From an uncultured Victivallaceae bacterium (GTDB lineage Bacteria; Verrucomicrobiota; Lentisphaeria; Victivallales; Victivallaceae): a DNA stretch of 64,000 bases. Shown in pieces: positions 15,622 to 25,301 of the stretch. The number at the start of each line of letters is the position of its first letter. Position 1 is the first letter of the stretch. The position numbers and the translations under genes are program-made. The stretch is from contig CALXXL010000008.1 in the NCBI GenBank assembly GCA_944392655.1, positions 1 to 64,000 on the forward strand, read 5' to 3'. Below the pieces are notes generated by a model. It ran no database searches and had not been told where the DNA came from. It was given only the letters and a program-made list of their open reading frames with translations.

Positions 15622-16503
15622 GTGAAAAAGTTGCTTGTAATAATCTGCTCCGCCGTATTGATCGCTATTAACGGATGCTCCGACAATAATAATACTTCAA
15701 CCCGAAAACCATCGGTTACCGTATTTACTGCGCCGGCCGCCGCTATCGTGCGCGCTGTCGCCGGAGAACACTTCAATGTTACCGTAATTGTACCACCAGG
15801 CAAGGACGCTCATGAGTATGAACCGACATCCGGAGATATCGCCGCGATTCAAAGAGGCGGAGCTTATTTCTCCCTCGGCTCACAGCCGGAACTGCGGCTC
15901 GCCAATACCATAGCCAACTCAGGTGGCTTGCTCTTCCATATGGATGAAAATGTTCCGCGCCGTATGCCGGACGGCGGAGAAAGCGGCGACCAGCACGGCG
16001 AAAACAGTGACCCGCATTTGTGGATGTCCCCGGAAAACTGCATCATTATGGCCGGCAACTGCGCCGGATTCCTCGCTGAAATACAGCCGGAAAACCGCGA
16101 CAGCTTTTATGCCAATTGCGACAGATTTGTCCGCCAGCTTAACGAAATCAACGAAAACCTTAAACAGCGGTTTGAACCCTATCGGAAAAGAAAATTCTAC
16201 GTCTTTCATCCCGCATTCGGATATTTCGCCGACGCTTTCGGTATTCAACAGTGCGCTATCGAGTCCGGCGGCAAAACCCCGACTCCGCGCGAACTCGAAA
16301 TCACGCTCGCCGACGCAGCAAAAGATGGCGTGAAGACCCTTTACGCCAGCGAGGAATTCAATATGGATATGCAGAACGCCGCCGCAAATTTCCTCAACTG
16401 CCGGCTCGTTATCCTCAATCCACTCCCCGAAGATCCAGCCGCCAACTTCACGGTTATGGCTGACGCTATTATAGAAGGGTTTCTGCTGGAGGATGAGTTA
16501 TGA
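15622..16503 (+). CDS. znuA: Zinc/manganese ABC transporter substrate-binding lipoprotein
   Basis: A 293-aa cluster A-I metal-binding protein. GTG start, AGGA upstream. The signal ends at INGC (Cys19), so it is lipid-anchored in the periplasm. Metal ligands are visible in DAHEYEPTSGD, DPHLWMSP and FHPAFGYFADAFG (three His), with an acidic residue near the end. Three His favour zinc over manganese. A short His/Asp-poor loop (DQHGENSD) replaces the long His-rich loop of many ZnuA proteins. It overlaps znuC by ATGA. No clear Zur box is seen upstream. Confidence 0.88.
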   Translation: MKKLLVIICSAVLIAINGCSDNNNTSTRKPSVTVFTAPAAAIVRAVAGEHFNVTVIVPPGKDAHEYEPTSGDIAAIQRGGAYFSLGSQPELRLANTIANSGGLLFHMDENVPRRMPDGGESGDQHGENSDPHLWMSPENCIIMAGNCAGFLAEIQPENRDSFYANCDRFVRQLNEINENLKQRFEPYRKRKFYVFHPAFGYFADAFGIQQCAIESGGKTPTPRELEITLADAAKDGVKTLYASEEFNMDMQNAAANFLNCRLVILNPLPEDPAANFTVMADAIIEGFLLEDEL

Positions 16504-17264
16504 AAACAGATGATGCTCCGGCAATTGAGGTGCAGAAACTCAATTTTTCCTATTCTCCGGGCGTGAAAACCCTGGACAATATATCTTTTACCGTCAATAG
16601 AAACGATATGGTATGTATTGTCGGCCCCAACGGCGGAGGGAAATCCACCCTGCTTAAACTGCTTTGCGGTTTCCTTACGCCGGATTCCGGAACGGTCGCT
16701 ATTCTCGGCTACGATCCGGTTACCGCCAGACCCAAAATCGGCTATATGCCGCAGATGTCGCTGCTCGACCCCGCTTTCCCTATATGTGCTTTGGAGGTGG
16801 TATTGCAGGGACTGGTCCGGCGGCCGGCCACCCTCTTCCTCCCCACGGCCGGAAAAAAAAGAGCTATCCGGATTATGGCCGAACTGGGAATCGATAATCT
16901 CAGAAATGCCAGATTTTCCGAGCTCTCCGGCGGACAGCGGCAGCGCGTACTCCTTGCCCGCGCCCTCGTAACCCAGCCGGAACTGCTGTTGCTCGATGAA
17001 CCAACCGCCGGGGCAGACGCTGAAGTTCAGCGCGATTTTCACCAAATGCTGCACTCTCTGCGCGGAAAAATGACCATTATGGTCGTATCTCACCACTTGC
17101 AGTATGTGTGCGGATGTTATGACTACGCGCTGTGCGTAAACCGTCAGCTCCATATCCATCAGCTCTCCAACCGCGACAGCTTTAACTGGGATGACGTTTT
17201 CGATCACGGTATGCGCAAAATTGAACACTCGCCAGACTGCGACTGCATTGAGGGGAAAATATAA
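16500..17264 (+). CDS. znuC: Zinc/manganese ABC transporter ATP-binding protein
   Basis: A 254-aa ATPase. Walker A GPNGGGKST, signature LSGGQRQR, Walker B LLLLDEPT and the switch His in VVSHHLQYV are complete. It energises the transporter formed with the permease encoded two bases downstream. It overlaps znuA by four bases (ATGA). The C-terminus has a His/Cys-containing tail (HGMRKIEHSPDCDC), a possible metal sensor. Confidence 0.92.
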   Translation: MKTDDAPAIEVQKLNFSYSPGVKTLDNISFTVNRNDMVCIVGPNGGGKSTLLKLLCGFLTPDSGTVAILGYDPVTARPKIGYMPQMSLLDPAFPICALEVVLQGLVRRPATLFLPTAGKKRAIRIMAELGIDNLRNARFSELSGGQRQRVLLARALVTQPELLLLDEPTAGADAEVQRDFHQMLHSLRGKMTIMVVSHHLQYVCGCYDYALCVNRQLHIHQLSNRDSFNWDDVFDHGMRKIEHSPDCDCIEGKI

Positions 17265-17266
17265 CT

Positions 17267-18139
17267 ATGAACGACTTCTTTAACGCGCTATTCTTTTCAC
17301 CCATGCCGTTCCTGCGCTATGCCATGCTCCTGGGGATCGCAGGAAGCATCGCTTTCGGCATCGTCGGAACATGGGTCGTAACCCGGAGACTCTCTTCTTT
17401 AGCCGGCGCAATCAGCCACTCCGTCCTCGGAGGCATCGGCCTCGCTGCCTATCTGCGTAACGCATGCGGCATCAACTGGATAACGCCAATTCTCGGCGCA
17501 ATGGCCGCCGCGGTTATATCCGCCGCAATTATCGCCGCCGCCAGAAAATACTCCAGAGAACGCGACGACGCGGTTATCAATGCGGTTTGGGCCGTCGGAA
17601 TGGCAGGCGGGCTGCTCTTCCTCGGAATTACCCCGGGATATGTCGACCTCGAAGGGTATCTCTTCGGCAATATTCTGCTCGTAACCGGGAGCGATCTTAT
17701 TACCGTTCTTATCCTCGACTGCGCCGTGATCGCCGCCGCCATGACCTTTTTCCACTCCATTATGCTATTCTCGTTTGACCCGGAATTCGCCGAAATGCGC
17801 GGACTGAAAACCAACCGCATATACTTCATGATGCTGCTTATTACCGCATTAACTATCGTTATCATGGTCAACTTGATCGGCATCATCCTCGTTATCGCGC
17901 TCCTGACTCTGCCGGCCGCCGCCGCAGGTACCATCGTGCGGCGGTGGGGAACCATGATGGCAGCAGCCGCGGTTTTGTGCATGATTTTTACCGGCGGAGG
18001 TCTCGCCGGAAGCTATCTGTGGAACCTGCCGCCGGGACCGGTTATTGTGCTGTTCGCTGCTCTCGTTTATGTGGCGGCCGTCGCCGGAAAGAGAACCGTG
18101 GAAAAATATCTCCGGAAAAAACAACACCGCATTGAATAG
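17267..18139 (+). CDS. znuB: Zinc/manganese ABC transporter permease
   Basis: A 290-aa inner-membrane protein with eight to nine membrane helices, ABC-3 family. The conserved AGAISHSVLGGIGLAAYL loop and the LLITALTIVIMVNLIGIILV helix pair are typical. It is the last gene of the znuA-znuC-znuB operon. A TPR lipoprotein starts 60 bases later. Confidence 0.92.
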   Translation: MNDFFNALFFSPMPFLRYAMLLGIAGSIAFGIVGTWVVTRRLSSLAGAISHSVLGGIGLAAYLRNACGINWITPILGAMAAAVISAAIIAAARKYSRERDDAVINAVWAVGMAGGLLFLGITPGYVDLEGYLFGNILLVTGSDLITVLILDCAVIAAAMTFFHSIMLFSFDPEFAEMRGLKTNRIYFMMLLITALTIVIMVNLIGIILVIALLTLPAAAAGTIVRRWGTMMAAAAVLCMIFTGGGLAGSYLWNLPPGPVIVLFAALVYVAAVAGKRTVEKYLRKKQHRIE

Positions 18140-18199
18140 ATATGTTTCTTATGATATATTGTATCTTATTACAGCTTTTTTGAACCCGGAGGTTTTGTT

Positions 18200-18952
18200 A
18201 TGTTCAGACTTTTTAAATATACTTTGTGCGCCGGAATCGCCGCCATTATCCTTGCCGGATGCGGTGATTCACTCACCCCGCAGGAAAAACTCAACGCCGC
18301 AGTAGACGCCGCTCAGAATAACCGCTGGGATGAGGTCAACGAAATTTGCGGTTCCCTGCTGGAGCAGCAGCCGGCATGTGTAGACGCCATAACCCTTAAA
18401 GCCGTAGCTCTCGCCCGGCTTAACCGATATCCGGAAGCCGTCAGCGAAATACGCCGCGCTGTCGAACTCGACCCCGCATCGTTCCCCGCCCAGTATATGG
18501 CAGGATGGCTCGCCGCTAAGGAGTCCGGACGCGAAGCTCAGGCTATGGACCGCCTTACTGTAGCTCTCCGTCTCCAGCCTACCGACCCCAATACACTTAT
18601 GATGCTCGCCGCACTCGGCGGTAAACTCAACGACGATACCACCAGCCTTTACCTCGATATGCTGCCGCCTGCCGATAAAACCAGACCGGAGGCTCTGAAT
18701 CTGCGCGGCGTATATTTCGCTTTGCGCAACAGCAACGATATCGCTCTGCGCGCCTTCCTCGACGCTTATCAGACCGCCCCGAAATCACCCGACGCCGCAC
18801 TTAATCTCGCCAGATTCTATGACTACTATATGGGCGACCGCAGCAACGCTATCGCCAAATATCAGGAGTTTATCGCTCTGGCTGGCGATTCACCCAAATA
18901 CGCCAGCACTAAAACCCTCGCCGAAGGCCGGATCAATACCCTCCGCAGGTAG
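18200..18952 (+). CDS. TPR-repeat lipoprotein
   Basis: A 250-aa protein with lipobox LAGC (Cys21) after a hydrophobic signal. At least four TPR motifs cover residues 35-245 (for example AVALARLNRYPEAVSEIRRA and AALNLARFYDYYMGDRSNA). Such proteins scaffold complexes in the periplasm; the partner is unknown. GGAGG precedes ATG 18200. It ends five bases before dnaG, so both may share a transcript. Confidence 0.82.
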   Translation: MFRLFKYTLCAGIAAIILAGCGDSLTPQEKLNAAVDAAQNNRWDEVNEICGSLLEQQPACVDAITLKAVALARLNRYPEAVSEIRRAVELDPASFPAQYMAGWLAAKESGREAQAMDRLTVALRLQPTDPNTLMMLAALGGKLNDDTTSLYLDMLPPADKTRPEALNLRGVYFALRNSNDIALRAFLDAYQTAPKSPDAALNLARFYDYYMGDRSNAIAKYQEFIALAGDSPKYASTKTLAEGRINTLRR

Positions 18953-18957
18953 TTCTT

Positions 18958-20760
18958 ATGCCAGTTATTGCCGAACAGGTGATCGAAGAGGTTCGCTCAA
19001 GAGCCAATATCGTGGAGGTTATAGGACGATCCGTTCACCTTAAACGGGCCGGCAACGGCAGCTGGAAGGCGTGCTGTCCGTTCCATCAGGAGAAAACGCC
19101 GTCGTTCGTCGTCAATGAGAGCCGTCAGCGTTACCACTGCTTCGGGTGCGGAGCAGGGGGCGATGTTTTTAAGTTCGTTATGGAGACTGAACACGTCGAT
19201 TTCCCCAACGCTGTTACCATGCTCGCCGGACGCTACGGCGTGGTTATCCCCGAAAACGATACCGCCGCTTCACCCGCCGAACGGCAGGCCGCCAGAGAGC
19301 GGGCCGGACACCGGGCAAGATTATATCAGCTCCTCGATAAATGCGCCGGGTTCTTTCAGCAGCAGCTCGAAAATAAAACCAATCCCGCCGTATGCGCTTA
19401 CCTCGACAGCAGAAAACTCGACCCGGATACCATTAAGAAATTCCGCATCGGCGCCGCTCCTGATTCGTGGGACGCGGTTATAAAATTCGCAACTAAAGCA
19501 GGCTTTTCCGAAAACGAACTCCTCGAAACCGGTATGGCCATCCGCAACGAGGAGTCCGGAAGAGTATATGACCGGTTCCGCAACCGCCTCGTATTCCCCA
19601 TCTGGAACGAACAGGGCAAAGTGGCCGGATTCAGCGCCAGAACCATCGAAAAAGAGACCGCCGGAGCTAAATATGTCAACAGCCCGGAAACTCCCGTGTT
19701 CAAGAAAAGCAATATACTTTATGCCCTGCCGCTCGCAAAAAATTCCATCGTTAAACACAATATGGCTATTCTTTGCGAAGGTCAGCTCGACGTTATCGCT
19801 ATGCATCGCGCCGGGCTCGATATGAGCATCGCACCACAAGGGACCGCGTTTACCCCGGAACAGGCTAAACTGATAAGACGATATGCCGACCGCGTCGTTC
19901 TGGCATTCGACTCCGACTCCGCCGGACAGAAGGCCGCTCTGCGCGCACTCGAACTGCTCTTTCCTCTCGACTTTGAAGTCAAAATCCTTACCCTGCCGGA
20001 AGGAGAGGACCCGGATGGAATATTCCGGACTAAAGGCGCAGGAGCCCTTAAAGAGGCTCTCGCAAACGCTCTCGACGTACTGCCTTTTATCGTACGGAGC
20101 CTGAAGCGAAATTTCAACCTCGATTCCCCTTACGAAAAAAGCCGCTTCCTTACCGAAGTATTAAACTGCATCGACAAAATTTCCAACCCCATCGTGGTCG
20201 AAAATTATTTGCAGAAACTCAGCGAAATGCTCAAACTTAAAGAGGAACTCGTTTTCTCCGCTTTTAAACAGATCAAAAACGAACAACACCGGCCGCAATA
20301 CCGGAAAATAGATAAATCCGGGAAAAAAGAACAGCCGCAGATCCGAAACCGCGAACTGTTTCACGCCAAGGCTACCCTCCTCGAAATCGCGCTCTCAGGC
20401 GAAAATTACGCCAGGAGAATGGCCGACGATATCCCCTCCGAAATCCTCGGAGATGATATCCTCGCCCGCGCCGTCAATACCGTGATCGCCGCCGCTATCA
20501 ACGGCGAATACAATGAGGCCGTTCCTCAATTGAGCGCCCTCGACCGCGAGGAGTCTTCTCCCGAACTGAGCCGCATCCTCAGCGGCGTTCAACTGCTGCC
20601 GCCTGACGGCATGGAAAAGGCATACTCCGAATGTATGGCCGTACTTAAAAGAATCTATATCGCTTCACAACGGGCCAGACTGATGAGTGAATTGCGTAAA
20701 CCGGAGTGTTCCGAAGAGGAAAAACGACGCATCCTCGCCGAATTGACCCGGCTGAAATAA
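18958..20760 (+). CDS. dnaG: DNA primase
   Basis: A 600-aa primase that makes RNA primers at the fork. The N-terminal CHC2 zinc domain shows CPFHQEKTPSF and YHCFGCGAGGD. The catalytic core has RNRLVFPIWNEQGKVAGF, the Toprim Glu in ILCEGQLDVIAMHRAG and the Asp pair in VLAFDSDSAGQKA. The C-terminal DnaB-interacting region (about 440-600) is present. Length is normal. The sigma factor gene that often follows dnaG is not here. Confidence 0.97.
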   Translation: MPVIAEQVIEEVRSRANIVEVIGRSVHLKRAGNGSWKACCPFHQEKTPSFVVNESRQRYHCFGCGAGGDVFKFVMETEHVDFPNAVTMLAGRYGVVIPENDTAASPAERQAARERAGHRARLYQLLDKCAGFFQQQLENKTNPAVCAYLDSRKLDPDTIKKFRIGAAPDSWDAVIKFATKAGFSENELLETGMAIRNEESGRVYDRFRNRLVFPIWNEQGKVAGFSARTIEKETAGAKYVNSPETPVFKKSNILYALPLAKNSIVKHNMAILCEGQLDVIAMHRAGLDMSIAPQGTAFTPEQAKLIRRYADRVVLAFDSDSAGQKAALRALELLFPLDFEVKILTLPEGEDPDGIFRTKGAGALKEALANALDVLPFIVRSLKRNFNLDSPYEKSRFLTEVLNCIDKISNPIVVENYLQKLSEMLKLKEELVFSAFKQIKNEQHRPQYRKIDKSGKKEQPQIRNRELFHAKATLLEIALSGENYARRMADDIPSEILGDDILARAVNTVIAAAINGEYNEAVPQLSALDREESSPELSRILSGVQLLPPDGMEKAYSECMAVLKRIYIASQRARLMSELRKPECSEEEKRRILAELTRLK

Positions 20761-21981
20761 TTACTGCAACAACTCCAGCACCTTCGCAACCACCAGTCCA
20801 CCGGCTGTACCGAGAATCGTACCCAATGTAGCCATCAATATGCCGATCGGCACCAGACTCGCAGAATAGGCGTTCGAAATAATCGTCGCCGAAGCAACTC
20901 CGCCAATGTTCGCCAATGAGGCCGTCTGGCACGAGTAGAAGTCAAATTTGAACAGCTTTGCCGCTATGCACATGAAAAATGAGTGCGCCGCCAGTATGAA
21001 TAATCCCAGCAGCAGATAGGCCGTTATCGCAGCAAAACTCAATTCACCCAGATTCACCCCGGCTCCGGTAACCGCTATCACAAAGTAGAGCATCGTATTG
21101 CCCAGTTCAAGCGAGCCACCCAGCCGTCCCAATGGCGTCATCGCCGCCGCCAGACCGAAAAGCGACGCGTATACCACACGCCACATCGACCCCGAACTTA
21201 ATGACGATAATACCGGATTGACAGCACAGAAATCCGCCAGCCCCGCCGACGTTATATCTCCAAGAGTTGTCGATACCGCTGATACCGCCGCCGATAAACC
21301 AAGAAGAAATATAATGTTCCCGAAAGTCGGCACTCCAACCTTCGCCGAACCCTCTTCCGCCAGTTTCGACAGCACCTTCTCCATGCCGGAACCATCCGCT
21401 CCGCTCCAACGGTCAAACCTCCGGCTCCACGGCACCACCAGAAGCATCAATATCAGCCACACCGCATAGGAGACCGTGTCCGTCATCAGCACATAACCCA
21501 TGTCTCCCTGCGATACCCCCAACGCTCCCTGTATCGATACCATGTTTACTGTGCCGCCAATCCAGCTGCCGCACAACGCCGACAATGGCTTCCAAGAATC
21601 AGCCGCACCAAGCACCCCCCGGAACAGCAGGTACCCTAATACAAAACTCACCATGATCGATAATGAACAGATTACAAATACCGCAATCATACGCGGCCCA
21701 AGTTTGATCACTTTACGCAGATCACTGCGCAGAAGCAATAGGAAAATCAACGCAGGCAGCAAAACTGATGACGTCGACGACGATACCGCCACTATTTCCG
21801 GTGTGTTTTCCCATAATCCCGACGAACCAAGCACCATGGTTACCAGATAGAGACACACCACCGCAGGTACATATTCAAAAAATTTCCCCAACAGCCCTTT
21901 GCCGCTCTTATCTTCTATCAGTTTCAATAAGCCCGCTGTAAAAAACAGCAACCCAAGATATCCCAGCCCGCTAGTGATCAT
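20761..21981 (-). CDS. DUF819 family membrane protein
   Basis: A 406-aa protein with about 11 membrane helices. ATG 21981 is preferred (AAAGGAG and AGGG just upstream); an in-frame ATG at 22008 lacks a ribosome site. Conserved spots are CGSWIGGTVNMVSIQGALG and ASLANIGGVASATIISNAY, the paired Gly/Asn-rich re-entrant motifs of PF05684, a relative of the keto-acid/carboxylate carriers. Substrate unknown. Its stop abuts the dnaG stop tail to tail. Confidence 0.82.
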   Translation of the reverse strand: MITSGLGYLGLLFFTAGLLKLIEDKSGKGLLGKFFEYVPAVVCLYLVTMVLGSSGLWENTPEIVAVSSSTSSVLLPALIFLLLLRSDLRKVIKLGPRMIAVFVICSLSIMVSFVLGYLLFRGVLGAADSWKPLSALCGSWIGGTVNMVSIQGALGVSQGDMGYVLMTDTVSYAVWLILMLLVVPWSRRFDRWSGADGSGMEKVLSKLAEEGSAKVGVPTFGNIIFLLGLSAAVSAVSTTLGDITSAGLADFCAVNPVLSSLSSGSMWRVVYASLFGLAAAMTPLGRLGGSLELGNTMLYFVIAVTGAGVNLGELSFAAITAYLLLGLFILAAHSFFMCIAAKLFKFDFYSCQTASLANIGGVASATIISNAYSASLVPIGILMATLGTILGTAGGLVVAKVLELLQ

Positions 21982-22067
21982 TTTTTCCCTGTTCTCCTTT
22001 TTGTCCATTGATTTTTTATAAAATAGCGGTAGTTTTTTACAACCGCAAATTTTATGGAGAACTATTT

Positions 22068-22835
22068 ATGCCGAAAAATATTCTGGAAGAGTTTTTTCAA
22101 TCCGCTCCCGGACGCACCGGAGCAATCTTAACCGACAGCGAGGGCAGGGCGATTTTTGAAGTTAATTCCAATATGAAAGCACCTTCCGCCAGCACCATCA
22201 AAACCCTGATTATGGCTGAAACTGCACGTCAGATTGAAGCGGGGACGCTTTCAGAAAATATGATTCTCTCTATCCCCGAAGATGATAAGCTCGAAGACAG
22301 TATCTTAGGACTGCTCGGCGCTCAGGAGTATACCCTCGATGACCTCGTTACCATGATGATCATTATCAGCGATAATACCGCTACCAACGCCGTTATCGAC
22401 CTCGTTACCATGGAGAAGGTCAACTCACTCGCCAGACAGCTCGGCATGAACGAAACTTCCCTCCAGCGCAAAATGCTCGACTGGGAGGCCGTGAAGCAGG
22501 GACGCCAGAATTATACCTCCCCGCACGACCTCGCAACTCTTTTCCGGAATATCATTAATAATAAACTGCCTATGTGCGATTGGATGATGTGGAAGCTGTT
22601 GCACCAGAAGCATTCAGCCAAATTTACCGCACATCTGCCGGAAAATGTGCTCACCGCCCATAAACCCGGTTCCATCGACCGTCTGGAGGCCGATTCCGGC
22701 GTTATATATCTCGGCAATGAGCCCTTTATTTGGTGTGTGATCGTTGACGATGTGCCCAACCGGGAAGGCGAGGAGTTTATCAGCCGCGCTACCGGAGCAT
22801 GTTACGAATTCCTGACTTCACGCCCCAGAAAATAA
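22068..22835 (+). CDS. Class A beta-lactamase-like serine hydrolase, no signal peptide
   Basis: A 255-aa penicillin-recognising fold. The three active-site motifs are visible: SxxK in SASTIKTLIM, SDN in IIISDNTATNAVID, and KxG in HKPGSIDRL. ATG 22068 has GGAG at the right distance. There is no signal peptide or membrane segment, so the protein should stay in the cytoplasm. The omega-loop region reads LDWEAVKQGRQNYTS, lacking the usual ExxLN. A drug-resistance role is therefore doubtful; a peptidase or esterase on intracellular muropeptides is more plausible. Confidence 0.8.
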   Translation: MPKNILEEFFQSAPGRTGAILTDSEGRAIFEVNSNMKAPSASTIKTLIMAETARQIEAGTLSENMILSIPEDDKLEDSILGLLGAQEYTLDDLVTMMIIISDNTATNAVIDLVTMEKVNSLARQLGMNETSLQRKMLDWEAVKQGRQNYTSPHDLATLFRNIINNKLPMCDWMMWKLLHQKHSAKFTAHLPENVLTAHKPGSIDRLEADSGVIYLGNEPFIWCVIVDDVPNREGEEFISRATGACYEFLTSRPRK

Positions 22836-23230
22836 CCGGCAAAAAAGAGCAGCGCCGCAACCAGTAAGTAATATTCCGCAACTTCCGCCGTCAGCTTCTT
22901 CTGCGAAAGACGCGCCAGCTTCGCCATCTCATCCCGGCCGCGGCCAATCTCCGCCAGATCCGCATTCATCGAATCCAAAAGCTTCAACGACCACTCTTCA
23001 CCTTTGCCCTGTTCTTCCAGTTTGGCAATCTCTTCCAGCTTATAGTCGTACTGACGCTCCAGGCGCTCCGCCGTGGCTACCTCCGTGGTGCGGACATCAC
23101 TGTAAAACTCCAGCAGACTCAATAAGAAAAATACCGCTGAAAATATATACAATACCCGTACAACCCAGCCGGCGGCTCCGGCAGAACGGAAAATTTTAAC
23201 CAGACGATCCCCCCACGCTATCTGACGCAT
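22802..23230 (-). CDS. Two-helix membrane protein with coiled coil
   Basis: A 142-aa protein with membrane segments at about 20-42 and 117-135, enclosing a charged coiled coil (45-115) rich in Glu, Leu and Lys. AAAGGGG precedes the ATG. Its 3' end overlaps the 3' end of the convergent beta-lactamase-like gene by 34 bases. No family recognised. Confidence 0.6.
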   Translation of the reverse strand: MRQIAWGDRLVKIFRSAGAAGWVVRVLYIFSAVFFLLSLLEFYSDVRTTEVATAERLERQYDYKLEEIAKLEEQGKGEEWSLKLLDSMNADLAEIGRGRDEMAKLARLSQKKLTAEVAEYYLLVAALLFFAGYFLGREVRNS

Positions 23231-23380
23231 ATCTATACCCCTTTCAATACTTTTTTTACCAGATACAGCGGTCTATATTATAACTCACTAAAAAAATTTT
23301 TCAAACCCGCATTTGATTTATCCGGAAACCGGGCTACTAGTATCTCTCAAAACCAGAAAAAAAAAGGAAAGGATTTTTTT

Positions 23381-24199
23381 ATGCTTCACTTATGCGCAGC
23401 TACTGTTCTCGCCGCCGCACTCTTCTCCGCCGGATGTTCAACCACGGCAAAACCGGAACTCCCCCAGACTACTCCGGACGGCCGCACCGCCGTATATGCC
23501 GCGAAAACGGATCACTCCGTCGCCAATGACCCGAAACTCAAGGATAAAGCATGGCAGAACGCTCCGGTTTATCACCTTACCCGCCCAATGGAGTGGAAAT
23601 CCTACTATTCCGATTTAAGTCAGGAAGAAATGGCCAAATACGGCGATTCGGTCAAAACCCTTGAAGATGCTACTTTGCAGCTGCTCTATGACGACGATAA
23701 CCTCTATTTAGGCTTCAAACTCGAAGACCACAATATCGTCGCATCCGGCGAAAAAGATCAGCAGGCGCACTTCGTTCTCGGCGATGTGGTCGAAGTATTT
23801 ATCAAACCCGATTTCGCCGATTACTACTGGGAGATATATTCCACCCCGAAAGAACATAAAACCGCTTACGAATTTACCGGACGGCGCAAGGACGCTCCCG
23901 GAAATGATAAATTGCAGCTCGATTTCTCCGTTGCCAGCGCAGTAGACGGATCCCTCAATGATCCCGCATCCATCGACAACGGATGGAGTACCGTCGTTAC
24001 ATTGCCTTTCAAATCCCTCGCCAAATATGACGGAAAGTTTGAAGGCAACGCCGACTGGACTCTCCTTATCGGCAGATACAACTACCTCGACGGCAACTAT
24101 GCCAAAGAGGAACTCTCCGCTTTCCCCCAGATTACCGCGGTAGATTTCCACGCCCTTCCGGAATATGCCGCCATTATCTTCCTCCCCGAAGAGAAATAA
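23381..24199 (+). CDS. CBM9-type carbohydrate-binding lipoprotein
   Basis: A 272-aa lipoprotein (lipobox SAGC, Cys19). The rest is one beta-sandwich of the CBM9/DOMON-like group, with KDKAWQNAPVYHL near the start, LLYDDDNLYLGFKLED, and GDVVEVFIKPD. Such modules bind sugars or glycan ends. The same type of domain ends the GH84 enzyme at 32888. AAAGGA precedes the start. A strong terminator follows at 24218. Confidence 0.82.
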   Translation: MLHLCAATVLAAALFSAGCSTTAKPELPQTTPDGRTAVYAAKTDHSVANDPKLKDKAWQNAPVYHLTRPMEWKSYYSDLSQEEMAKYGDSVKTLEDATLQLLYDDDNLYLGFKLEDHNIVASGEKDQQAHFVLGDVVEVFIKPDFADYYWEIYSTPKEHKTAYEFTGRRKDAPGNDKLQLDFSVASAVDGSLNDPASIDNGWSTVVTLPFKSLAKYDGKFEGNADWTLLIGRYNYLDGNYAKEELSAFPQITAVDFHALPEYAAIIFLPEEK

Positions 24200-24217
24200 A
24201 TATAGTGCTGGAATATG

Positions 24218-24247
24218 AAAGCCGGCCCGGTAAGGCCGGCTTTTTTT
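24218..24247 (+). terminator. Rho-independent terminator after CBM9 lipoprotein
   Basis: GCCGGCC, a 6-base loop, GGCCGGC, then seven T, with A-rich 5' flank. It ends the CBM9 gene and may act in both directions. Confidence 0.92.
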
Positions 24248-24317
24248 ATATCATTAATAATAAAAAAAATGCCGGAGCGCAATCACGCTCCGGCGGAAAT
24301 GAACCAATCCGGAAATA

Positions 24318-25070
24318 TTATTCGCCAAATCCCAGTTCTACCAGATAATTCCGGCTCTTGCGCACCGCTTCAAATATGTCCGTTCCGCATTCATCAAACT
24401 CAATAACCAGAGTTTTGACCGTTTCCGGTAATGCTTTGACCACCGCAGGAATGTCCATCTTGCCTTCGCCCAGCGCGACATTCGGCACATTGCGCTCAAA
24501 AAGACCATCCTTGATGTGCGCCAGAACAATACGGTCCGAATATTTCTTTATTATATCAACCGGATTTTCCGCCCCGAAATTCGCACACCAGTAGGTGTCA
24601 AGCTCCATCTTGATAGCTTCAGGTACCAGATCATGATAAAATTCATACTTCAACCGGCCATCATCCATACGCTCAAATTCAAACGCATGATTGTGCTGGA
24701 ACATGGTAAAACCATTCCGGCTCGCAACTTCATACACCGCGTTGATCTTATCCGCAAAACGCTTGATCGTATCGGTATTCTCAAAGTCCGGCACGCCACC
24801 ACCGCATACCATCCAGTTCAATCCCAGCGCGTGCGCCATATCCATCGCTTCCGATATCGTCGCCGGATCATTCGCCCAGGGCGTGTGTGACGACGGAATA
24901 TCCAACCCGAGATCATTGCACATCTTCTTGAAATCCAAAGCACTGTATTCCCCGAAACCGGCAGGCTCCACCGCTTTGAAGCCCATATCCGCCAGACGTT
25001 TCAAGGTGCCGGGGATGTCCTTCTGCATCGGTTTCCGTAATGACCATAACTGTACCGATATTCTGCGCAT
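24318..25070 (-). CDS. Sugar phosphate isomerase/epimerase-like protein
   Basis: A 250-aa TIM barrel of the xylose isomerase-like group (PF01261). ATG 25070 follows GGAACAGGAAAA; an ATG six codons earlier is less likely. Typical elements are QLWSLRKPM at the first strand, FKAVEPAGFGEY, FQHNHAFEF and the metal Glu in KMELDTYWC and LVIEFDECG. It could be a 3-keto-sugar or inosose enzyme; substrate is not decided. It stands alone between a lipoprotein and recJ. Confidence 0.8.
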   Translation of the reverse strand: MRRISVQLWSLRKPMQKDIPGTLKRLADMGFKAVEPAGFGEYSALDFKKMCNDLGLDIPSSHTPWANDPATISEAMDMAHALGLNWMVCGGGVPDFENTDTIKRFADKINAVYEVASRNGFTMFQHNHAFEFERMDDGRLKYEFYHDLVPEAIKMELDTYWCANFGAENPVDIIKKYSDRIVLAHIKDGLFERNVPNVALGEGKMDIPAVVKALPETVKTLVIEFDECGTDIFEAVRKSRNYLVELGFGE

Positions 25071-25235
25071 TTTTCCTGTTCCTTCCACTTGTTTATACGG
25101 TTTGAAATCATTATAACGACCTATTCAATATATCACCAACTCAACTTCTTTGCAAGCTCACTCCGCATTCATACAAACTTATAAAATTTATTTTGAATAA
25201 TTTGCAAAAAAGATTGATTATTTGAGAAAACTAAT

Positions 25236-25263
25236 TTGAGTTATCGCATTTTTCATGTAAATT
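25236..25263 (+). promoter_or_regulatory. Putative recJ promoter
   Basis: TTGAGT (25236-25241), a 16-base spacer and TAAATT (25258-25263), about 40 bases before the recJ start. Confidence 0.4.
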
Positions 25264-25301
25264 ATCAAATGAATGTTTAAATTTTAAAGAAAGATTAAAA
25301 G

